This document shows, piece after piece, positions 1 through 5,565 of a stretch of DNA of 12,277 nucleotides. Below the pieces are notes generated by a model. It searched no databases. It was not told where the DNA came from and worked only from the letters and a program-made list of their open reading frames with translations. The stretch lies in assembly GCA_030426005.1 (NCBI GenBank), contig JAUHZM010000067.1:1-12277 (forward strand), in the 5' to 3' direction. The DNA comes from Gammaproteobacteria bacterium (lineage in GTDB: Bacteria; Pseudomonadota; Gammaproteobacteria; Arenicellales; Arenicellaceae). Every line of letters starts with the position of its first letter. The stretch's first letter is position 1. Both the position numbers and the translations under genes were made by a program.

Positions 1-336
1 GGTGCGCTTTACCTCGACGCTGATTTCTCAGTGGCCAGTGAGTTTATTCACACGCATTTTAGTGCTCAGTTTGAAAATATATCCGAAGAGTCGACTTTTA
101 AAGATGCCAAAAGCCGACTTCAGGAAGCCATGCAGAAGCGTGGCATGCGTTTGCCTACCTACACGATTGTCGAAACCATGGGTGAGCAGCATAACCAGCG
201 ATTTACCGTCGAGTGTGTGTTAGACGACATGCCCATACGGTCGCAGGCTACCGCACGGTCACGACGTTTGGCCGAACAAAAGGCCGCAGCTGACGTGTTG
301 CGCCAAGTGAAACAGATTAACGAGCAGTCAAAGTAA
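1..336 (+). CDS. rnc: Ribonuclease III, C-terminal part (5' end outside window)
   Basis: The reading frame is open from base 1 and gives the last 111 residues of RNase III, the dsRNA endonuclease that processes rRNA precursors and structured mRNAs. The first residues, GALYLDADF, match the segment just after the last catalytic glutamate (VEALIGGVFLD in E. coli), so the nuclease active site lies almost entirely upstream of the window. Residues about 35-105 form the double-stranded RNA-binding domain: DAKSRLQEAMQKRG, then LPTY, the GEQHNQRFTVEC strand pair, and the basic helix SRRLAEQKAAADVL. The gene stops only 4 bases before era, the usual rnc-era arrangement, so the two are almost certainly cotranscribed. 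A GTG at 31 is internal and not the start. About half of the usual roughly 226 residues are present. Confidence 0.97.
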   Translation, partial: GALYLDADFSVASEFIHTHFSAQFENISEESTFKDAKSRLQEAMQKRGMRLPTYTIVETMGEQHNQRFTVECVLDDMPIRSQATARSRRLAEQKAAADVLRQVKQINEQSK

Positions 337-340
337 GGCC

Positions 341-1261
341 ATGAACCCCGAATACAAGTTTGGTTATGTCACCATTATTGGTAAACCGAATGTGGGCAAG
401 TCGACGCTGATGAACCGAATTATTGGTCAGAAAATCAGTATTACCTCGCACCGCCCTCAAACTACACGCCACCGAATTCTTGGCATTCATACCGATGAGC
501 AAAAACAGGTCGTGTTCGTGGACACGCCGGGGATTCATTCGGTGGCTAAGAAGTCTAATCGTCGAACGATTAACCGCGTGATCAATAAAACCGCCATTAC
601 CAGCATCGATGGTGTGGACGTGGTGTGTTTGATGATTCCGGCCAGCGGTTGGACTGATGCCGATCGCCATGTGCTGACGGCGTTAAAAGGTTGTAGCACG
701 CCCGTGGTCTTGGTGATCAACAAGCTGGATAAATTGAAGTCAGTCAATGACTTGCTACCATTGATTTCCGAGTCCAGTGAGCTGTATCCCTTTGCCGACA
801 TTGTGCCGATTAGTGCCCTTGGCCGTGGCAGCAATGATAACGTTGATCATCTATTGGATGTGTTGACAAAACATTTACCGGTCGCACCACCAGGGTTTGA
901 TGAGGATCAGATCACTGATCGTAGCTTTCGCTTTTTAGTATCCGAGTTGGTTCGTGAGCAGTTGTTTCGTCGCTTGGGTGATGAGTTGCCTTATGCCACG
1001 GCAGTGGAAGTAACGGAGTTTGAGTTAGAAGTAGGTCGTGCGCTAATCAACTGTGATATCTGGGTTGAGAAAGATTCTCATAAGGCTATGGTGATTGGTA
1101 AGAAAGGCGAGGCACTCAAGCAAATTGGCACCTCTGCACGATTGAACTGTGAACGCTTACTGGAACGCAAGGTGTTTTTAGAACTGTTCGTCAAGGTTCG
1201 CTCAGGCTGGTCGGACAATGCGCGCGATTTATACAGTCTGGGTTACGATGAGGACGTGTAA
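341..1261 (+). CDS. era: GTPase Era, 30S ribosomal subunit assembly factor
   Basis: This is a 306-residue Era, close to the 301 of E. coli. Era binds near the 3' end of 16S rRNA and couples GTP hydrolysis to small-subunit maturation. All GTPase motifs are visible: G1 GKPNVGKST at 14-22, the switch region TSHRPQTTRHRI at 35-46, G3 DTPG at 61-64, G4 NKLD at 127-130 and G5 SAL at 158-160. The C-terminal KH RNA-binding domain carries GKKG at 253-256. The ATG lies 4 bases after the rnc stop, with a short purine stretch (AAGTAAGG) overlapping the end of rnc as ribosome-binding site, which suggests translational coupling. Nothing is missing or unusual. Confidence 0.98.
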   Translation: MNPEYKFGYVTIIGKPNVGKSTLMNRIIGQKISITSHRPQTTRHRILGIHTDEQKQVVFVDTPGIHSVAKKSNRRTINRVINKTAITSIDGVDVVCLMIPASGWTDADRHVLTALKGCSTPVVLVINKLDKLKSVNDLLPLISESSELYPFADIVPISALGRGSNDNVDHLLDVLTKHLPVAPPGFDEDQITDRSFRFLVSELVREQLFRRLGDELPYATAVEVTEFELEVGRALINCDIWVEKDSHKAMVIGKKGEALKQIGTSARLNCERLLERKVFLELFVKVRSGWSDNARDLYSLGYDEDV

Positions 1262-1302
1262 GCGGCCTCTCAATAATGCCATAGGGCGCTAGTAGGTCTT
1301 GC

Positions 1303-2037
1303 ATGCGTACCCATCAGCAACCGGCCTATATTTTGATTAACCGCCCATACAGCGAGACCTCGTGGGTCGTTGAAGTGTTTTCCAGGGAATACGGTCGCAT
1401 GGCCCTGATGGCGAAAGGCGCACGGCGCATTAAATCCAAGCTTAAAAGTGTGTTGATGCCGTTTCAGCCGACTTTGTTGAGTTGGAGTGGAAAGGGTGAG
1501 GTCCCCACGCTCACTGCAGCAGAAATTGATTTAAGCGACATCAATGTCTACATTCAAGAGATGACCGGCGATGCGCTGGTTTGTGGTTTTTATTGTAATG
1601 AGCTGCTGACACGATTACTGCATCGTCACGATCCGCATCAGGCTCTGTATGATCGTTACCATCAAACAATCATCGCTCTGTCAGACCCGGTAAATGCTCA
1701 GCGTTTATCCTCAGTGCTTCGGAGCTTTGAGCGCACGATAATCAAAGAGACGGGGTATGAAGTGAATTTTACGCATGAGAGCGACGGTAAGACCCCGTTA
1801 CAAGATGTTGGCCACTATCAGTTTCATGCCGGGCAAGGATTCATTCGCGTGCCACATCCACACAATAATACGGTGTCAGGCAGTACAATCCGGGCCATGG
1901 CCGCGGGTATGGATGAGAGTACACCGCTGGAGCAGCAGGCGCAGGGCAAACGTATTATGCGTGATATTTTGCGCCACAGTCTCGGGCACAAAGAGATTGT
2001 GAGTCGAGCTTTGTTCTACCCAAAAGCAAAGCCATAA
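1303..2037 (+). CDS. recO: DNA repair protein RecO
   Basis: The 244-residue product matches RecO (242 in E. coli), the RecFOR-pathway mediator that displaces SSB, loads RecA on gaps and anneals strands. The N-terminal OB fold is recognisable in residues 8-80: AYILINRPYSETSWVVEVF, then EYGRMALMAKGARR and the basic KSKLKS turn. The rest is the helical domain, including DALVCGFYCNELLTRLL and the C-terminal R-x-I-M-R-D-I-L helix. The zinc-binding four-cysteine cluster known from some bacterial RecO proteins is absent, as in E. coli. The ATG follows era by 41 bases with only a weak AGTAGG-like ribosome-binding site. Its position between era and pdxJ is the conserved one. Confidence 0.95.
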   Translation: MRTHQQPAYILINRPYSETSWVVEVFSREYGRMALMAKGARRIKSKLKSVLMPFQPTLLSWSGKGEVPTLTAAEIDLSDINVYIQEMTGDALVCGFYCNELLTRLLHRHDPHQALYDRYHQTIIALSDPVNAQRLSSVLRSFERTIIKETGYEVNFTHESDGKTPLQDVGHYQFHAGQGFIRVPHPHNNTVSGSTIRAMAAGMDESTPLEQQAQGKRIMRDILRHSLGHKEIVSRALFYPKAKP

Positions 2038-2044
2038 TGTTAGG

Positions 2045-2057
2045 TCAGCGTTGCTGA
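2045..2057 (+). other. Small hairpin between recO and pdxJ
   Basis: TCAGC and GCTGA form a 5-bp stem around the loop GTT, extendable by two G-T pairs. No T-tract follows, so it is not an intrinsic terminator. It could affect mRNA stability or be chance. Confidence 0.25.
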
Positions 2058-2085
2058 TTAAAGATACAACTGAAAAAGCAGAGTT

Positions 2086-2856
2086 ATGAGCCAGTCTGAT
2101 ACAGAACACCACGTCATCGAGTTGGGCGTCAACGTAGACCATATAGCGACCTTGCGACAGGCGCGTGGGACTACCTATCCTTGTCCAGTTCAAGCCGCAG
2201 ATATTGCGCGTCAGGCTGGCGCGGATGGCGTCACGGTCCACCTGCGTGAAGATCGAAGACACATACAAGACCAGGATGTCTACCGCATTCGACGTGAAGT
2301 CGCGTTGCCGATGAATTTGGAGATGGCGACCACGCAAGAAATGCTTAAGATTGCGCTTGAGGTGTTACCCAAAGAGTGTTGTTTGGTGCCGGAAAAACGT
2401 GCTGAGTTAACTACGGAGGGCGGACTTGATGTGCTTTCGCAAGAGTCCGCTTTGACTGACTACATTGCCGAATTGAGCGCGGCTGGCATCTTGGTGTCCT
2501 TGTTTATTGATCCGGAACCAACACAGATTGAAGCCAGTCAACGAGTCGGCGCTGCCATCGTGGAACTGCATACCGGGCAATACGCTGAAGCACATGGTGC
2601 GGAAGCTGAGGCCGAATTGGCACGCATCCAAACTGCAGCACAAGTCGCACATGGTTTAGGTCTGCAGGTGAACGCAGGGCACGGCCTACACTATCAAAAT
2701 GTTGCGCCTATCGCACAAATTCCAGAGGTCGTCTGCCTGAATATTGGTCACGCCATTGTCTCGCGGGCAGCCATTACTGGTTTCTATGAGGCGGTGTTTG
2801 CGATGAAACAGATAATGAATGGCGCTCGTTTGGAAGGCGAAGGCGCCGGGTTTTAG
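2086..2856 (+). CDS. pdxJ: Pyridoxine 5'-phosphate synthase
   Basis: PdxJ condenses 1-deoxy-xylulose 5-phosphate with 3-amino-2-oxopropyl phosphate to make pyridoxine 5'-phosphate, the last ring-forming step of the DXP-dependent vitamin B6 pathway. The 256-residue product has the family signatures LGVNVDHIATLRQARGT (13-29), VHLREDRRHI (51-60), MNLEM (76-80), CCLVPEKR (98-105), SLFID (138-142), HTGQYA (162-167) and NAGHGL (196-201). By alignment with E. coli H45, E72 and H193, the catalytic residues are H52, E79 and H199. An N-terminal leader of about 7 residues and a short Gly-rich tail account for the extra length over E. coli (243). The usual YPDP motif reads YPCP here (Cys33). The ATG lies 48 bases after recO. 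Its TAG overlaps the convergent stop codon of the next gene, and acpS does not follow. Confidence 0.97.
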   Translation: MSQSDTEHHVIELGVNVDHIATLRQARGTTYPCPVQAADIARQAGADGVTVHLREDRRHIQDQDVYRIRREVALPMNLEMATTQEMLKIALEVLPKECCLVPEKRAELTTEGGLDVLSQESALTDYIAELSAAGILVSLFIDPEPTQIEASQRVGAAIVELHTGQYAEAHGAEAEAELARIQTAAQVAHGLGLQVNAGHGLHYQNVAPIAQIPEVVCLNIGHAIVSRAAITGFYEAVFAMKQIMNGARLEGEGAGF

Positions 2857-3491
2857 ATCTCTTTTTTGTATAACTTATAGAGACGGAGCACCTTGCTGAC
2901 GTAATCTTGCGTTTCAGGATAGGGCGGAATGCCATTGTACTTGCTGACTGCACCTTCACCGGCATTGTAAGCGGCGAGTGACAGCTCTTTGTTGCTGTTA
3001 TAGCGTTCCATTAAATCTTTGAGGTGTTGCACGCCAGCTTCGACATTTCGGTTCGGGTTAAAGTGATCTTGATTGAGTTGGTAATTCGATGCAGTCGCTG
3101 GCATTAGTTGCATTAATCCCATGGCCCCGGCGCGCGAGATCGCACCTGGGTCGAACGCAGACTCAACATGAATCACGGCTTTCACAAAAGACGGCTCTAA
3201 GTCGTATTTAAGCGCCACGTTCACGATTAATGCATCGTACTGCGATTTGATTGGTTTGTGCATATACGGCGCATTACGGCGGGTTGCTCCGTATGGCTTG
3301 GTTGCATAGCTGCGTACCAATTTGTATCCCGACTTGCGCACCTTTTTATCGGTGATCAATTTGCTGCCGTCCGGTGCGACGTACACGAACACAGTCGCGT
3401 AGGACACAGGCAAGGTGCAGCTCATCACAACTAGCGATAGCAGCAACACGGCCTTAGGGCGTATAATGTTGGCGAAAATTGATTCACGCAT
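2853..3491 (-). CDS. Small exported lytic transglycosylase (SLT fold) with DUF4124-like N-terminus
   Basis: This 212-residue protein should cleave peptidoglycan glycan strands to give 1,6-anhydro-muramic ends. The SLT domain spans about 84-205. It carries the catalytic glutamate E110 in HVESAFDPGAIS, then GLMQLMP (125-131) and AAYNAGEGAV (173-182), the standard motifs of family 1 transglycosylases. Residues 1-32 are a signal peptide with basic start and hydrophobic core. Cleavage may follow SYA (SPase I), but VMSC at 22-25 could also serve as a weak lipobox, so soluble periplasmic or lipoprotein forms are both possible. Residues 34-50 (VFVYVAPDGSKLITDKK) resemble the DUF4124 module often found before SLT domains. 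It is not one of the named Slt or Mlt enzymes I can identify. No clear Shine-Dalgarno precedes the ATG at 3491. It converges on pdxJ with overlapping stop codons. Confidence 0.92.
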   Translation of the reverse strand: MRESIFANIIRPKAVLLLSLVVMSCTLPVSYATVFVYVAPDGSKLITDKKVRKSGYKLVRSYATKPYGATRRNAPYMHKPIKSQYDALIVNVALKYDLEPSFVKAVIHVESAFDPGAISRAGAMGLMQLMPATASNYQLNQDHFNPNRNVEAGVQHLKDLMERYNSNKELSLAAYNAGEGAVSKYNGIPPYPETQDYVSKVLRLYKLYKKEI

Positions 3492-3565
3492 GTTTAAAAA
3501 TAGGTTTGGTTATTGGGTTTGATCAGGTTTTGTGAGTGCTTAGGCCTTACTGATCTCCCAAGACG

Positions 3566-3611
3566 TGTTGCACATTTTTTAACATGCACTGCAAGTTAAT
3601 GTGGTGCAACA
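3566..3611. promoter_or_regulatory. Two nested palindromes in the divergent intergenic region
   Basis: Outer arms TGTTGCAC (3566-3573) and GTGCAACA (3604-3611) are a perfect 8-bp inverted repeat. Inside, TTAACATGCA (3579-3588) and TGCAAGTTAA (3590-3599) form a second dyad with one mismatch pair. Both centre on about base 3589. TTGCA/TGCAA cores recur at 3568, 3590 and 3605, so it reads like paired operator half-sites. It lies between the transglycosylase gene (-) and yajQ (+), just upstream of the candidate yajQ promoter. No regulator can be named. Confidence 0.5.
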
Positions 3612-3629
3612 GGGTCTTAATCAAAGTCT

Positions 3630-3658
3630 TTGTTATTCTAGGTGAATATTAGTATTAA
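3630..3658 (+). promoter_or_regulatory. Candidate sigma-70 promoter for yajQ
   Basis: TTGTTA (3630-3635) and TATTAA (3653-3658) each match consensus at 4 of 6 positions, with the ideal 17-base spacer. Transcription would start near 3666 and leave a leader of about 70 bases before yajQ. The hexamers are weak, so this is a suggestion only. Confidence 0.35.
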
Positions 3659-3735
3659 CTTGCGCTGTGGTACAGTCCCAAACAAACGATAATTAAGCAC
3701 GATTTATCAACGCTCCATGAAACTGGGTGATCTGA

Positions 3736-4221
3736 ATGCCTTCTTTTGATGTTGTATCTGAAATTAATAAGCCGGAGCTGGCAAATGCCTTGCATCAGGC
3801 AAATAAAGAATTGAGTACCCGCTTTGATTTCAAAGGGACGGATGCGCGCGTAGAGTCGAACGAACAGAGTCTGACGGTCTTCGCCGATAATGAATTTCAG
3901 GTCAAACAGGCGGTGGATGTTTTATGTTTGAAGCTCGCTGCACGCGGTATTGATCTAGCCTGTCTTGATTATCGCCCGATTGAAGAAATTGGTGGCGGTA
4001 AAGCGCGACAAATGATTTTGTTACAAGAAGGTATTAACTCAGATTTGGGCCGTAAACTGGTTAAACAGATTAAAGATCAGAAACTAAAGGTGCAAACCGC
4101 AATACAAGGTGATCAACTCCGTGTCACCGGTAAGAAACGCGATGATTTACAAGCGGTAATCGCTTTTTTGAAGCAGTCGGATGCAGGTATCCCGCTGCAA
4201 TTTAATAATTTTCGAGATTAA
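3736..4221 (+). CDS. yajQ: YajQ-family nucleotide-binding protein (UPF0234)
   Basis: The 161-residue product matches YajQ (163 in E. coli) over its whole length: MPSFDVVSEINKPELANAL at the start, STRFDFKGTDARVE (27-40), the IEEIGGGKARQ segment (82-92), QEGINSDLGRKLVKQIKDQKLKVQ (97-120), GDQLRVTGKKRDDLQ, and the terminal PLQFNNFRD. The family has two RNP-like alpha/beta domains and binds nucleotides or RNA. A Xanthomonas member has been reported to bind cyclic di-GMP, but that role cannot be assumed here. The protein is cytoplasmic and has no signal peptide. The ATG at 3736 gives the canonical N-terminus. A GGGTGA-like stretch precedes it as a weak ribosome-binding site. It is followed after 39 bases by dsbC on the same strand. 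Confidence 0.96.
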   Translation: MPSFDVVSEINKPELANALHQANKELSTRFDFKGTDARVESNEQSLTVFADNEFQVKQAVDVLCLKLAARGIDLACLDYRPIEEIGGGKARQMILLQEGINSDLGRKLVKQIKDQKLKVQTAIQGDQLRVTGKKRDDLQAVIAFLKQSDAGIPLQFNNFRD

Positions 4222-4260
4222 CCGATTCTCGCTGGATCGTACTATTTAATGGAAAGAACT

Positions 4261-5016
4261 ATGCAACACACTTTAAGAAAAATGACATCAACAATCACTG
4301 GCTGCCTTATTGTTGGCTTAGGTATGACAAGCGTGCAGGCCAAACCATTGGATGATGTCGATAAAGTTCGTGCTGAACTGGTGAAGATGGTGCCACCGGC
4401 GAGTGACGCACCAATTTTGGAAACGCCGGTAGATGGTATCTATCGTCTGGAGCTCGAGAACGGGTTCTATTATGCGTATGTGGACGGTGACCACATCCTG
4501 TTTGGCGACCTGGTTAACACCAAAGATAAGGTGAACTTGGGTGAGCAGGCCAAGTCAGAGCGCACAGCCGCGCTGATCGAGGGAACGCCAATGGATAAAA
4601 TGATTGTCTATGGTCCCAAAAACGCAAAGCGCCATGTCACTGTCTTCACCGACATCGACTGTGGTTATTGTCGTAAACTGCACCTAGAGGTGCCCAAGCT
4701 CAATGAAGCTGGTGTTCAAGTTCGCTACCTAGCATTCCCTCGTGCCGGCGTGGGTTCAGAGAGCCATAAAAAATATGTATCGGTCTGGTGCAATGCGGAC
4801 CAGCAAACTGCGTTGACTGATGCAAAGGCAGGTAAAAATGTGCCGCCGGCAAGTTGTGATAACCCAGTGGCCGAGACTTATGAACTTGGGCGCAAGGCTG
4901 GTGTGTCTGGTACCCCGACGATTATCCTTGACGATGGCACAGTCACGCCCGGTTATGTGCCATACAACGTACTCCTGGAACGACTGGGTGTGGCGGTAGA
5001 AGAGGCGGGCGAGTAG
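4261..5016 (+). CDS. dsbC: Thiol:disulfide interchange protein DsbC
   Basis: DsbC is a periplasmic homodimeric disulfide isomerase that reshuffles wrong disulfides and is kept reduced by DsbD. From the ATG at 4261 the product has 251 residues: a signal peptide of about 27 (ending SVQA, then KPLDD), an N-terminal dimerisation domain, a linker, and a thioredoxin-like domain. It shows DIDCGYCRKLH with active-site cysteines C134 and C137, the cis-proline loop SGTPT, and a second cysteine pair (WCNAD and PASCDN) equal to the structural disulfide of E. coli DsbC. An in-frame ATG at 4249 would add four residues. I prefer 4261 because GGAAAG at 4251-4256 sits at the right distance as ribosome-binding site, whereas 4249 has none. 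Transcription ends at the bidirectional hairpin at 5084-5111. Confidence 0.95.
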   Translation: MQHTLRKMTSTITGCLIVGLGMTSVQAKPLDDVDKVRAELVKMVPPASDAPILETPVDGIYRLELENGFYYAYVDGDHILFGDLVNTKDKVNLGEQAKSERTAALIEGTPMDKMIVYGPKNAKRHVTVFTDIDCGYCRKLHLEVPKLNEAGVQVRYLAFPRAGVGSESHKKYVSVWCNADQQTALTDAKAGKNVPPASCDNPVAETYELGRKAGVSGTPTIILDDGTVTPGYVPYNVLLERLGVAVEEAGE

Positions 5017-5083
5017 CCTAAACGCCAAACCTAGGTACACACTGCAGGCGATTGACGGGTTTTATTTCGTGCTGTCAGACCAT

Positions 5084-5111
5084 AAAAAAGGAGCCGAGTG
5101 GCTCCTTTTTT
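5084..5111. terminator. Bidirectional intrinsic terminator between dsbC and fdxA
   Basis: GGAGCC (5090-5095), loop GAGT and GGCTCC (5100-5105) form a perfect stem flanked by six A on the left and six T on the right, so the whole stem can reach 12 bp. Read from either strand, the G/C-rich hairpin is followed by a U-tract. It lies 67 bases after dsbC and 21 bases past the fdxA stop, and serves both convergent units. Confidence 0.93.
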
Positions 5112-5132
5112 AATTTAAACCGTGTGAATTTT

Positions 5133-5456
5133 CTAACGCTCAAGCAACTCCAGCTTGCCTTCTTTTTCAGCCCACTCGTCAGCGTCTTCTAAGGCTGGCT
5201 TTTTCTCGGTAATAACCGGCCAGATTGCAGACAACTCTTCGTTTAACGCTAAGAAGTGTTGGTCCTTATCTTCCAGGTCGTCATCTGCCACGATGGCGTT
5301 TACCGGGCACTCAGGTTCACATAGGCTGCAGTCAATGCATTCTTCTGGGTCAATCACCAAAAAGTTTGGCCCTTCATGAAAACAATCCACTGGGCAGACT
5401 TCAACACAATCCGTGTACTTGCACTTGATGCATTCCTCTTTAACTACATATGTCAT
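5133..5456 (-). CDS. fdxA: 7Fe-8S ferredoxin, FdxA type
   Basis: The 107-residue protein matches the Azotobacter ferredoxin I / Pseudomonas FdxA family almost motif for motif: CIKCKYTDCVEVCPVDCF (9-26) and CIDCSLCEPECP (40-51), then the long C-terminal extension with IWPVITEKKPAL and the final LER. By homology with A. vinelandii FdI, C9, C17 and C50 bind the [3Fe-4S] cluster, and C21, C40, C43 and C46 bind the [4Fe-4S] cluster. C12 and C25 are the extra cysteines. It is a cytoplasmic low-potential electron carrier whose partner is not shown here. The ATG has a good ribosome-binding site (GGAG, 9 bases upstream). It lies 109 bases downstream of mutS, an adjacency also seen in Pseudomonas, and has its own candidate promoter. 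Confidence 0.97.
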   Translation of the reverse strand: MTYVVKEECIKCKYTDCVEVCPVDCFHEGPNFLVIDPEECIDCSLCEPECPVNAIVADDDLEDKDQHFLALNEELSAIWPVITEKKPALEDADEWAEKEGKLELLER

Positions 5457-5525
5457 CGGTTATTTCTCCGCTGCGTGTGCGAATCTGAGTTTACTGGCGC
5501 CTGACGGCGCGTTCAAAGATCGCGT

Positions 5526-5554
5526 ATTTTATGTGCTGCTGATGCGTAAATCAA
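5526..5554 (-). promoter_or_regulatory. Candidate sigma-70 promoter for fdxA
   Basis: On the minus strand TTGATT (5554-5549) and TAAAAT (5531-5526) are separated by exactly 17 bases and match the -35 at 4 of 6 and the -10 at 5 of 6 positions. Transcription would start near 5519, giving a leader of about 60 bases that contains a GCGCC-loop-GGCGC hairpin (5497-5510). It lies wholly in the mutS-fdxA gap, so fdxA could be expressed independently of mutS. Confidence 0.6.
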
Positions 5555-5565
5555 TGCGCTGTGTG

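Noticed and set aside
317..670. Long open frames antisense to era, recO, mutS, trmJ and cysE as genes
   Set aside because: They lie opposite well-supported genes, resemble no protein family I know, and follow from the codon pattern of the sense gene.
2821..2867. Intrinsic terminator at the end of pdxJ
   Set aside because: The best pairing (GGCGC/GCGCC) has a 17-base loop, and the T-run comes 14 bases after the stem, inside the opposite gene.
3566..3611. Integron attC site
   Set aside because: The core GTTGCAC does not fit GTTRRRY, and there is no cassette gene or integrase nearby.
3717..3749. Ten-codon upstream ORF overlapping the yajQ start
   Set aside because: It has no ribosome-binding site, and an ORF this short is expected by chance.
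4249..4260. ATG at 4249 as the dsbC start
   Set aside because: It has no ribosome-binding site. Its own bases GGAAAG form the best site for the ATG at 4261, which also gives a normal signal peptide.
5497..5510. Terminator after mutS
   Set aside because: The GCGCC-loop-GGCGC stem has no T-tract on either strand and lies in the fdxA leader.
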